From Sclerotiophoma versabilis (lineage: Eukaryota > Ascomycota > Dothideomycetes > Pleosporales > Didymellaceae), in the NCBI GenBank assembly GCA_012274445.1, contig JAAROD010000080.1, forward strand, positions 2,170,001 through 2,234,000: a stretch of DNA of 64,000 bases, given 5' to 3'. Below the pieces are notes generated by a model, which saw only the letters and a list, made by a program, of their open reading frames with translations, was not told the origin of the DNA and did not search any database. A program made the position numbers and the translations under genes. Shown here piece after piece: positions 17,825 to 27,941 of this stretch (positions within the stretch are counted from its first letter, which is position 1; each line of letters begins with the position of its first letter).

Positions 17825-17962
17825 CCGTGAGGTGTTTGTAAATTAGCAATTCACTTTAAAGCAGGTATATGCAGCACGAAGCCTTTTTTCATATCCACTT
17901 CATCTATCCTAAATTGCAACTCTCTACAACGCCGACCCAGCACCTTGTCCCGCCAACAGGAG

Positions 17963-17970
17963 TATATTTA
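17963..17970 (+). promoter_or_regulatory. TATA box of the AA9 gene
   Basis: TATATTTA lies about 90 bp before the ATG at 18057, with a CT-rich stretch (CTATACAGTTCTCTCCTTC) between them: the usual core promoter of a strongly inducible fungal gene. Confidence 0.45.
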
Positions 17971-18056
17971 GCCAAAGAGAGCAGCATGGGGGAAGCATTA
18001 TCATCTTCGCTATACAGTTCTCTCCTTCAACCAGCCGCGCGTCCACTGCAGGCAAA

Positions 18057-18929
18057 ATGCGACTCATCACCTCCATTATCCTGGCTTTAACCGCCACTCT
18101 CGCCAGCGCCCACTACAACTTCGAGCGCCTCATTGTCAGCGGCAAGACCACCGAACCCTACGAATATGTCCGCGCTCTCGGTCCAATGGTCGGCAACAGC
18201 CCTTTCTACGACGTCAAGCACACCGACATCCGCTGCAACAATGGCTCGTTCGACGCCGCATCAAAGACAAAAACGCACCCCGTGAAAGCCGGCGACACAC
18301 TGGGTTTCACGGTCCGCGATGTGCTCGGCCATCCTGGTCCGCTGTTCGCGTACATGAGCAAGAGTACGGTCGCTAACGTCAGTGCCTACCACGGCGAAGG
18401 AGATTGGTTCAAGATCTACGAGATGGGCGTGAAGACATATGCAAACTACAGTCTCGCCATGACGTGGTTGAGCGATGGCTGGACGTCGTTCTCCTTCAAG
18501 ATACCCAAGGACATCGAGAATGGGCAGTACTTGCTGCGAGCTGAGCACATCGCGGTTCATTCCGCTGGGGGGCCTGATGGTGCTGGTGCGCAGTTCTACA
18601 TCGGGTGTGCGCAGATCGAGGTCAGCGGTGCGACGGGAAAAAAGCCAAGCCCAGTTGGCAAGTTCCCTGGAATTTGTAAGTGTTCGGCTTCTAGGCGGGT
18701 TTGTGGGGTTGTTTCTAACATGTCGTACCTAGATAATTCCCGCGATCCAGGAATCTACTTTAGCCCCTACTGGCCACCTATCGTTAACTACACCATGCCT
18801 GGCCTGAAAGTGTACCCCGACGGTGGCTCGTTCCCAGCATTTACTGCGGATCCAGCAAAGCCCGTGGCCACACAGCCGCTCCCTGCATCATTTGCCGGCG
18901 CGAAGCCTACTGCGGCGTTTATCGCGTAA
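18057..18929 (+). CDS. AA9 lytic polysaccharide monooxygenase (former GH61)
   Basis: This secreted copper enzyme cleaves cellulose or related beta-glucans oxidatively. The signal peptide (residues 1-18, ending LASA) exposes His19, the N-terminal copper ligand of the histidine brace. The second ligand is His92 in GHPGPLFAYM. His168 (EHIAVH) and the axial Tyr181 in QFYIGCAQ are present. An intron at 18676-18732 (GTAAGT...CCTAG, 57 bp) restores FPGIYNSRDPGIYFSPYW. It contains no stop and is a multiple of three, so unspliced RNA would also be readable with 19 extra residues. The spliced protein has 271 residues and no CBM1 module. The family and active site are clear; the exact substrate is not. 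Confidence 0.93.
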   Translation: MRLITSIILALTATLASAHYNFERLIVSGKTTEPYEYVRALGPMVGNSPFYDVKHTDIRCNNGSFDAASKTKTHPVKAGDTLGFTVRDVLGHPGPLFAYMSKSTVANVSAYHGEGDWFKIYEMGVKTYANYSLAMTWLSDGWTSFSFKIPKDIENGQYLLRAEHIAVHSAGGPDGAGAQFYIGCAQIEVSGATGKKPSPVGKFPGICKCSASRRVCGVVSNMSYLDNSRDPGIYFSPYWPPIVNYTMPGLKVYPDGGSFPAFTADPAKPVATQPLPASFAGAKPTAAFIA

Positions 18930-19086
18930 AGTCATGAGTACTGGTCAGTCTTTAGGTACTCGATTTAATGCCTGGACTAGATTTGGGGATTTTTTGACTG
19001 TGATTGCGGGGTATCTTAATTACTATTATCTATACTACCTATGCAATGCTGCAGTGATGTACGACTCATAATCATGCATCTTTCGC

Positions 19087-22000
19087 TCAAGCATTGACAA
19101 CCTGAGTCCTGTTTCTACTCTCCCTGCCCTCGGCTTCCTGCCTCATCTTCACCCAATCCATTGTCTCGGTGCCGACTTTCGTCCTGTCCGAGCTAGAATC
19201 TGCGGATGCAAGGCCATGTTCCTGAAGCAGCTTCTGGTCCTGCTCAAACTCTTGTCGCGTTTCAGCATCAGCGATGGGCGCACTCGGCACAGGGTCATGT
19301 CTCTTCTCTTCCTCATCACTGTCCACATCTTTCTTCAGGTGTGCGTTTCCCAACACGTGTGTCTCCTCAAAATCTGGCTCTTCATGTATGCTCCTTGGCT
19401 TATCTTTCTGTTCTGACTTCGCAGGCTTTGCGGCTTTGTTGTCATCCCAGCTTCTCTTAGCAAGTGGCTCTGTGCTGCTGCGATTGAGTGTAACACTTCG
19501 TCTGTGCTGCGAGTCGAAGCTCTTCTTGGTTCGGTCATAGTCTTTGCTGTTTCTGCCTTTTACATGCTTTTCGGTCTTTGCGACGGGTGTGGTAGCTGAC
19601 TTGGACTGTGGTCGCTTCGCGGGTTTCTTGACGGATGTACTCTTACGAGGGACCATTGTACCTGCCTTTTTCTCGCCAGTGCCGGTCAACGAGGCAATAA
19701 TACCTTGTTTGTTGTTCTTTTTCTCTTCTGCAATGGCTTGCTTCAGCGCTGCCCATCTGATGGCGACGCTGTCTTCGACTTCGTCTCTGTTCTCTTTGAC
19801 TTCAGTGTCCTTGCCCTCAGCCTCTCTGATATGTTTTACACGCGTCTTGTGCTCGAGCTGTTGGAGTTCTAGTTGGCCCTGTGCTATGCGACCTCTACGT
19901 ATAAAGGTTGTTGGTTGGTATTTCTTCATATACTCAGCGTCGAGGCCTTTCATGAGATACGCTGCTGGTCCAAGCAAAGCTGCAATGTCCTTAAGAACAA
20001 AGCCTCCGATGCCAAAGCCTACACCTCGCACAGCACCCATTACACCATGTTCTTTCGCGCCACGAACTGGCTGTGTGACGATTCCAGTGAACCCGTCCGC
20101 TACACCATATACCAGCTCATCGCGACCAGCGCGAAGACCCGAGTGTATGCCAGTGACTCGGGGTGGACGTCGAACGGTCTCATCTCCGTAAAGTCGAGGT
20201 GCGTTGTGGAAGCCTTGCGTGAGGGCGAGAGTGATATTCATGGGGAAGCGTGCAAGCGCATGACCGGTCTTCCTGAAGCCAAACTCTGCCTCGTGTGCAA
20301 GCTCTTCGTTCAGTGTCTGCTCGGGCTCAACTATCTTCGACAGGGCAGACTCTTCGCGTTCTGGCTTGGGCCTGCCGCCGTTCTGATGTTGTTGCTTTTT
20401 AGCGACATGTTCCTCAGCAGAAGTTGCCTTCTCTTTCTCCAGCTCAGCGTTTGCCCTTGCCATGGTCTCCTTCTTCTGTTGTCTCTTCTTCTGATGCTGT
20501 CTTTTCTTTTCCCATAGCTTCTCGCGCTTCTTCAGGCTTCTACCCATCTCTACAGGAACGGAGCCTACGCCCAGTGCTGCATCGGTCAAAGTCGTGTATA
20601 TACTTCCCCAGAGTCCTGTGACCGGCTCACCGGGACCCCCAAAGTCATTCCACTCGTAGTGACGGATCAGTCGAAGTTCATTCCACTTAAGCTTTTTTTT
20701 ATTGACCAGGATTTCAGCTGCGAGCGCCGAAAGCTTGACATTGGTGTTCTTGATTTTCCAGGCCGCCACACGATTATCCAGGAAGTCGCAGCGGATGCTT
20801 CCCTCTCCTTGAAGTGGCAAGCTTCGATGGAATGAGCGCACAGCATTCAACGCGCCGTCTCCCTCGGCCTCAATGCTGTCTGCAATCTTCTGTACGTTCT
20901 TCTGGGCCTCTTCCGTGAGACATTGTTTGATACCCTCAGCCAACCGCTCCGCAGTCAGGTCCTTGTAGGGAATGCACTCGTGCGCTCCTGCTTTAGCCTT
21001 ACTTACCATGGCGCCCCAGAACGGCTGGTCACCAAAAAAGGGGACAATCATTGTCGGCTTCGCGCATTTGAGACCAATAGCGGCGGTTCCTGCCCCTCCG
21101 TGATGTACGACTGCTTTACATCTTGGAAACAGCCAGTCATGTGGTGTGTTTTCGAGCATGAAGATGTTATCTGGGCAGTCCGCATTCGATCCAAAGCCGC
21201 CCCAACCCTTTGAGACCAATGCGCGCACTCCAGCCATCTCGACTGCTTCGAAGATCAGCTTTGTGAACTGATCAGGATCGTCAACCACAATCGAGCCGAA
21301 GCCAATGTAAACTGGAGGTTCACCATCGTCCAGGAATTTCTTCAGGTCGTCCGGGGGTGTGAAGTTCGACGCGAGGTCCAGAAACACGAAACCTGTGACA
21401 TCAATCTCCGGGCCCCAATCCTTGGGCTTTGGGATAATTCCCGGAGACCACATGTACGTGTAAGGGACCTTCAATCGATACAGCTGTCCAGGCGCCCAGA
21501 GCGTACTGATATCTTCTAAATGCAGTATTTGAGTTCGGAAGCGATTGATGAGATCCCCAAGGCCTTGCCACATCATCATTTCGACGAGTGGATATGACAT
21601 AAAGTTGCTGTATGAAGGCTCGACATTGCTGACTTTGACGTTCGCAAGTGGATGTGGGAACTGTGTGGTCGGTGTGTACGGAAATCTGTACTGCTTAGCT
21701 AACATTCCAGAAGCCAACGGGAATAATCACATACGTAAACATCATGTGAAGTGGGATGCCCAGCTTCTCGGCGATGTGTGCTGGTGCGAAACTAGGCGGG
21801 TTCGCAATGATGGCGTCGGCGACAAAGGGTGCCTTATCCCCCACTTCAAAGACCGTTAGTTACGGCTCGGTAATTCGGATGTGACGTACCTACTCATCTT
21901 GACGTTCGTATGATCGGTCTCGTCGTCTGTAGCATTAATGCAAGCCCGCCACATGCCCTGAAACATCTCATACATTTGCGCTCTGCGTCGACCAATCTCA

Positions 22001-23001
22001 CCACCCTTGATTGTGTCGAGATTTGGAATGAGCCCCGGATTTTTCACCATGAAAGCCATCAGCTCAGCTGGGTTACCTCCTACGGAGAAAAACTCAAGGC
22101 CAGAATCCTTCTGTACAAAGTCCTTGAATGCTGGGTGGGTGGCAATCCGGACACGATGCCCATAATCCTCTTTCAAGATCTTGCCAATGCGAATGAACGG
22201 CTGTATATCTCCCCTCGATCCAATGATGATGATTACTATGTTGAGCTTGACGCGCCGCGAGGGATCGTGCTCCATTTCGTCCTCTTCTGGCGCGATTTTC
22301 TCGGCGTTGGTTCCAAGAGTATCGTAAGACTGCACACTCTGACGGTCGTCATCCCTTCCATGCTTGGGAATTATAGCGCCCAAAGCCTTTGCAATGTATC
22401 CGCTGCCCATATCCTCCTCCAATATGCTGAGCTTGAGACGTCCATCGCTCTTTACGGATCCTTTGGTTTGGAAGTGCTCATTAGAGACTTTGAAACGTGC
22501 AAAGGGATTCATGGTCGAGGACGGTCGTTTGCTGCGCGAGCGCGTTCGAGACTCTTGTCTCTGCACTGTCTCATCGTGACTGGTGCTCTTTGCAGGAAAC
22601 TGCTCATCTTCGGAAGAGTCTGAGTCTGAGGAACTGTGGTCGAAAGTAACAGTCGTTTGTCGCTGGACTGGCGCAGGTCGTTGTTTTCGAAGGGCGGGTG
22701 TATTTCTAAGGAGTGAGTGCTTGGTCGACGGCTTCGGTCGTTCTGTCGCTGATCGTTCTTGTAGAGGTCGCGACGCTGAGGCTTGCTGTAGCCCTGTCTG
22801 AGCAGTCTGCTCTGTTGCTTCGGGCTTTGTGAAGTCGTGTTGAGATATGTGTGCTGGCGTGGGATCTGCTGATGTAGGGAAGTTTATTGTTGTGCTTTCA
22901 TTCCGAGGTGTCGACTCGCTGGCGACATCTGGGAACGTGGGTTCATTAATCACCATCCCAGTAGGCGAGACTGTAGGCTCTTCCTGAGTTTGAGTGGCCA
23001 T
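19087..23001 (-). CDS. Sterol glucosyltransferase-like GT28/UGT protein
   Basis: The predicted enzyme transfers a sugar from UDP-sugar to a lipid such as a sterol. Exons: 21894-23001, 21735-21843, 19087-21685, joined over 50- and 49-bp introns (GTAGGT..GAAG, GTATGT..ACAG), giving 1,271 residues. The first 245 residues are a disordered Ser/Thr/Pro region. The GT28 N-terminal domain begins at LNIVIIIIGSRGDIQPFI. The UDP-binding part carries the signature HHGGAGT (about residue 600) and GDQPFWG. The C-terminal 500 residues hold a conserved membrane-linked segment (LRLIRHYEWNDFGGPGEP) and a long Lys/Glu-rich tail. The GRAM and PH domains of Atg26 are absent, so this is the Atg26-related group common in filamentous fungi, not Atg26 itself. 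The acceptor is unknown. Confidence 0.88.
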
Positions 23002-23637
23002 TGTGCGAGGATGTTGGCGACTTCGTCACAATGACGGTCGTTGTGTTATTAGTATTACCGTCAGGAGATGTGCGGCGCAGACGAAGGAAAGAGTAACGCT
23101 GGAAGACAGTGATGATGCGCTTGCGCCTGGCGCCTACAGTTGGCGTGAGAATGGACAGATGTCGTAGTCTACAAACAGCTTCAGAATCGACACATGGCGA
23201 CGGTACTTCTTAGCATTGCAAGCGTGTGCCTGGACGCCTGCAGTGACGCCACACAATGCAGTCGAAGTTCGAATCAGGGTGGTGGTTTTAACCGCAGCAG
23301 GTTAAGTTCCGATGTTAGCCTTGCCGCAGTTTCCCTGCAGGTGCATGCTACGTCATCGGTCCTCCCAATGGGATTAGCTTTTCTGCCCTCAATCAGGCTT
23401 CACTGGCGGCATCGAATTTCCGCATGCCTGGTGCCATGTAATTGTGTGTTTACGAGCACACGGGCTCTTCGCGTTCTATACGACGTCAAAACATCTATAC
23501 GCAGATACATTCCTCGAAGTCTTTGGTAGATATGAAAAATCAAGCGATCGCCCGGCGCCGACGATCTTTTGTAGTCCTAATGCGAGCCGAACCATCCGGA
23601 GCACCCGTAGCAGTAGTCTGAGCGCGTGACTATTCCA
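23002..23637. other. Intergenic
   Basis: It holds the upstream region of the glycosyltransferase gene and the 3' flank of the dehydrogenase gene. No convincing coding frame. A GTTCGAATC near 23267 resembles a tRNA B box, but no tRNA fold was found. Confidence 0.4.
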
Positions 23638-24852
23638 TCACCGTCCAAATCCAAATCCATAGAAGACAGCCTTGACAATATCGTGAGCCCACCCCGCCCA
23701 ACCTCGGCCAGCCTGGACCAGATTCAGAATCTTCACGATGTTGCGGTCCCACGCGTCCACGTCTTCCCAGTCGTCGGCATAGGGCTCAAAGACGGCTGTC
23801 TCGATACTGCCCGGCGACCCAGGTGTCACCAAGTCCCACTCGCCATTGTCCTTCTGGCGGACATGCACCTTTGGTCCGATGACCAGCGAGCGACCAAGAA
23901 TGCGGCTGTCACACACAAAACGCGTTCCGGCCGCAACTACATCTTCTACTTGACCCATTGCGCCACCGGCTAGCAATAGACGACCGAATGTGGGCACGAT
24001 GGGTGTGTCGATGAAGTAGGGGAACAGGCAGTTTACCCGTATCCCTTGCATTGAGCTTGTCGCCCTTAGACTCCTGAACAGTCCCAGCACAGCATGCTTC
24101 GCCGTGTTGTATTGGGGTTGTACTGCAATAGGTGCAAGCGATGCCACTGATCCAAGCAGCAGCAGATGGCGGTCGCGCGGCGATGTGGTCGAGGGCTTCG
24201 AGTCGAGACTGCACGGCTTGGAGCCGGGGTTCTTTGGCAACCAGAAGTACGCGAGGTGTGTTGTGTAGAGGACGCCAGTGCAGTTCACATCCATGATCTT
24301 GAGGTCCGGCGGTGGAGGTTCTGCAGCATCGAGATTCTTGCCCTCTGGCAAGAGGTCTATGCCTGCAATTCCTGCGTTTGCGACGACTGTGTCAAGCCCA
24401 CCGTGCGGACTCAACTCGACCGCCTTCTTGAAGAGGCTGACTTGCGACTGCCAATCTGTGACGTCGCAGTGCACAAAATGCACGCGCTCGTTGCCTGTCT
24501 CTTTGCGCACGTCGCGCACAAGTGTGTCGCCCATTTTCACATTAATATCGCCCACGATAACTGTAGCTCCGTTCTTCGCCCACAGTCGCACAAAGCCAGC
24601 ACCAAAGCCACTCGCTCCTCCCGTTATCAGTATGACCTTGTCCTTGACCCAGGCCGCATCGTAAGGAGTAGTAACGTCGATTGGAGGGGACTGGCGAATG
24701 GCCGCGACCATACTCTCGGCTTTGTAGTCGGTCATCGTCATCTGAAGAGTCAAAGAGGGCACGAAAGAGGATTCAATGACACTACAAAGCTCCACGAAGC
24801 TTATATGGGCAGCTGCATCTGATAACGGAGGCGTTTCGGAAGCCTTGGCCAT
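23638..24852 (-). CDS. Short-chain dehydrogenase/reductase (SDR)
   Basis: Single exon, 404 codons. The Rossmann fold carries TGGASGFG (cofactor loop; residues about 77-84), D at the end of beta2 (VGDINV, suggesting NAD preference), NAG (VVANAGIAG) and the catalytic Tyr-Lys pair in YNTAKH with an upstream Ser (GSVASLAP). A C-terminal stretch rich in Trp and aromatic residues (WAGWAHDIVKAVFYGFGF) may bind membrane or form the substrate lid. The true start may be the ATG at 24741 or 24735 (MTDYKAE), because the first 37 residues look unlike the family. It is divergent from the phosphoserine phosphatase gene. Resembles 15-hydroxyprostaglandin-dehydrogenase-like fungal SDRs; substrate unknown. Confidence 0.85.
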   Translation of the reverse strand: MAKASETPPLSDAAAHISFVELCSVIESSFVPSLTLQMTMTDYKAESMVAAIRQSPPIDVTTPYDAAWVKDKVILITGGASGFGAGFVRLWAKNGATVIVGDINVKMGDTLVRDVRKETGNERVHFVHCDVTDWQSQVSLFKKAVELSPHGGLDTVVANAGIAGIDLLPEGKNLDAAEPPPPDLKIMDVNCTGVLYTTHLAYFWLPKNPGSKPCSLDSKPSTTSPRDRHLLLLGSVASLAPIAVQPQYNTAKHAVLGLFRSLRATSSMQGIRVNCLFPYFIDTPIVPTFGRLLLAGGAMGQVEDVVAAGTRFVCDSRILGRSLVIGPKVHVRQKDNGEWDLVTPGSPGSIETAVFEPYADDWEDVDAWDRNIVKILNLVQAGRGWAGWAHDIVKAVFYGFGFGR

Positions 24853-25185
24853 GGCACAAGACTAGGTGCAGCCTCGGCTTGCGCGCCGGACAACTGAAGT
24901 TCCGCGTCATTACGCTGGTAGTGGAGGCTACAGAGCACCCCGCACCGTCAACCACAAAAGTGTTAGGGCAGCAACGAGCTATGCTGTCGTCACAGGAAGA
25001 AGAGATGATGCCGCAAACGATACGGGAGTGCCTGAAAATGGCGGGGCCACTAGCGCCGTGGAGCTCGAAGCCGCGACCGGAGTTTTTGGTTACCGTCCCG
25101 CCAAAAAGTTCACTCAGAACAAACTTCGACCATTTACATCCTACAGGGATAGCCAATCGTTATCAATTGTCAAGCGGCTTCAAGC

Positions 25186-26349
25186 ATGGCAACCAGACCA
25201 CCTGCCCTAGACGTGTCGCTCACCCATATCGTCGCAACGCTCTTCTACAGGATCGACAAGCCACACCAAGCTCTTCTTCCCGATCAAGTACCCCACACCC
25301 CTCAGGACACCATTCCTGCAGCCTCCCTGGAGACACTGAGAGATGGCGCCTCGCCGACTAAGAACCTCGAGGCTTACCCTCTCGAGCCACCCACACAAGG
25401 CCCCGATGCGCTCGACAATCTATACGGAAACTACATCAGTCAAAGCTGCCTGAACGACTTCACCACTACGCTTTCCAGCGTTCTCTCAGGTCTCCAACCA
25501 GAGACAATAAGAACCCGCAAGCTCGAGCGAAGCAACCGTTGCCGCGTTGTCGAAATCACCTTCCCCCTCCCCAGCGCCTCCACCGTCTCTCTCGAGACCC
25601 TCCGCCGTGACGAATTCGTCTCCCGCTTCGAGCTCGAATGGAACGTCGAATGCGTCTTCCAAGTCGACACAATACATAGGCGCTACAAGCGCCTCGCAGT
25701 CTTCGACATGGACAGCACGCTGATCCAGCAAGAGGTCATCGACGAGATCGCCTCACTCATTGGTGTTGAGAAGGAAGTCTCTGCCATCACAGCAGCGGCG
25801 ATGAACGGCGAGCTGGATTTTGAGGCTAGTCTGCGCGCAAGGTGCAAGCTGCTGAAGGGCGTCCCGGCGACAGTGTTCGAGACGCTCAAGACGAGAATTA
25901 CATTGAATGAGGGTGTTAAGGAATTGATCACTGCGTTACAAAGGCTAGGTTTCAAGACTGCTGTGCTGAGTGGTGGATTCACACCGCTGACTGGCTGGAT
26001 GGGGCAGCAGCTTGGTCTGGACTATGCATACGCAAACCACCTCGTAGTGTCTGAGGATGGGCAGACACTTACTGGTGAGCTCACCGGTGAGATTGTGCAT
26101 GCGCAGAAGAAGAAGCAGCACGTCTTGGAGATCTCGCAGAAGGAAGGCATTCTGCTTGATCAGGTTGTATGCGTTGGTGACGGTGCCAACGACCTGCCTA
26201 TGATGAGCGTCGCTGGTTTGGGTGTGGCTTTCCACGCAAAGCCAAAAGTGCAGCTTCTTGCCCCCGCGCGTCTGAATACCAAAAGCATGCAAGACCTGTT
26301 GTACCTCTTCGGAATCACTAAGGAAGAGCAAGATGAACTACTGAAGTAA
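25186..26349 (+). CDS. SER2: Phosphoserine phosphatase
   Basis: It catalyses the last step of serine synthesis from 3-phosphoglycerate, phosphoserine to serine, in the cytosol. 387 residues, single exon. HAD motif I is DMDST (Asp174 nucleophile, Asp176). Motif II Ser/Thr lies in AVLSGGFT, the Lys of motif III near AQKKKQH, and motif IV is GDGANDLPM. VIDEIASLIG and the helical cap (FEASLRARCKLLKG) match SerB/Ser2 closely. The N-terminal 165 residues form the extra domain seen in fungal Ser2. It shares a 333-bp upstream region with the divergent SDR gene. Confidence 0.93.
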   Translation: MATRPPALDVSLTHIVATLFYRIDKPHQALLPDQVPHTPQDTIPAASLETLRDGASPTKNLEAYPLEPPTQGPDALDNLYGNYISQSCLNDFTTTLSSVLSGLQPETIRTRKLERSNRCRVVEITFPLPSASTVSLETLRRDEFVSRFELEWNVECVFQVDTIHRRYKRLAVFDMDSTLIQQEVIDEIASLIGVEKEVSAITAAAMNGELDFEASLRARCKLLKGVPATVFETLKTRITLNEGVKELITALQRLGFKTAVLSGGFTPLTGWMGQQLGLDYAYANHLVVSEDGQTLTGELTGEIVHAQKKKQHVLEISQKEGILLDQVVCVGDGANDLPMMSVAGLGVAFHAKPKVQLLAPARLNTKSMQDLLYLFGITKEEQDELLK

Positions 26350-27941
26350 ATCATCGCGTATGCAGTGAGCTGGAGGATGCAAACCGGACCATAAACTATA
26401 CCCCGTCTCATTACCATTGGTGTTTCCGCTTGCCACTTATTTCTCATTGTGATCTTGGTACTCCACTTTCTAATTATGTCTTCTGATGTTCTCGAACCTC
26501 AATCTGTCCCATGGAGAGCTTAGCATGTGCCAACGCCATGACCACAGGTCGTTCACCGAATATACACCGACTACCATAGAAATTCGAAATTATGGCCGCT
26601 AGCTAGCAGGGGGCGGCCCTATCCGGACAATCTCAGGTACGGCTTACAAGGTCTACCTAGAATGCCAACCCGGCTTTCGGTTAGTAGGGCCACCTTGCGG
26701 CTTGTCCAGAAGCTGCTCTCTTACACTGGGGCATGCTGGCTTGGCCAACGCCTTGCCAACTGAACAAAGTAAGCTCGCTTTTGGCTACAGTCTCTTGACC
26801 AGATACAGCTGTATTTTTGCGAGCTAGAGAGGATCTTAACCAAATGTTGCGCAGATGAAATGTCTCTTTTCGATTACAGTAAAAGCACCCTTGGAGGTGG
26901 CCAAGATGCGCCTCAGGAGACACTTCACTCCTTCCAGTGGACACCTGCCACACAGATTTTGACAATGGTTTCGTCTTCGTAGGCCGCGGAGAATTAGCTG
27001 CCGCTGCTCAAGAGGCGTCTATCCGGATTCACCCTGCTGGCGGCTGTGCCCTTGGCCGACCTGCAAACAGCATTATGGCGTATAATCTCCAGATGCCTAT
27101 TCAACTGTAGCAGAGCTTATCAAGATAGGAAAGACTCCAACCATAATTCCAATTCTCAAGTTGACCAAACTAGGCATTCTTTTCTAGAGTAGATTGCTAT
27201 ATATACATAGGCAGTCTAGCTCCAGTTGTACTTGGACTTGGACAGGATTATATAACTACAGTATAATCTTGTACCACGTGAAAGATGTGGAACAAGTTTT
27301 ATATTGCAACTCAGTGTCATGTTATATACAATTCGTAATAACTATTCTATATTGTATGGCATACAGGTAGTACCAGGTTAACAACCCAGTGGTAGATCCG
27401 TACTCAGTTTCTAACATTGCTTGAAGCTATTGTATTCGCCTGTGATGATAGTCTACCACAAAGTGTCAGGGGGGATACTAGTTACGTGGTTGATTACTAG
27501 CCTGTAAAACAGACTTCACATGTATAAAGATAGTGATCTCATAATTAGGTTGATGAAGTTGGAGTGACAAACAGTAGGCAAGGGGCTACTAGAGGCCAGA
27601 GGTAGCCAGCTACTTATATTGGCCAGGCTAGCGCCTGAAGTGAAAAGAAAGAAAAGCAAGGGAAAAGAGAAGGAAGGCCTTCACTCAAGCAGGAGTGTTA
27701 GCTTTCAGCAGATCGAGGTACTCCAACCAACTTGCGCCTATCCTTCGGCTCTGAGGAAGTACTGAGATAGCTAACACCCACTGTAGCAGGTTATTTTTGC
27801 CCATCTTCTTGCACGTATCAAGAGTGCGTTGAGAATGATCTTTTCCATCTTCAATTTGACGCACAGCAGTCAGCAGTCCAACCAATTTCTCACTTATTCT
27901 ACAACCTTTTGCGTCTTTGCTAGCTTCGTGGCACGTATTTT
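26350..27941. other. Long intergenic stretch, AT-rich in part
   Basis: No intact gene. Between about 27050 and 27600 the sequence is AT-rich and repetitive in look (stretches such as GGGGGGATACTAGTTACG near 27470 recall retroelement ends), but no repeat pair, target duplication or protein fragment could be shown. A 66-codon minus-strand frame at 27685-27885 lacks an ATG-led context and a known motif; it may be a gene fragment. Confidence 0.35.

Noticed and set aside
23262..23275. tRNA-like B box (GTTCGAATC), also GGTTCGAAC near 55806
   Set aside because: No A box at proper distance and no cloverleaf pairing.
27050..27600. AT-rich stretch with G6 before ATACTAG, possible LTR end
   Set aside because: No second copy, target duplication or coding relic could be found in the window.
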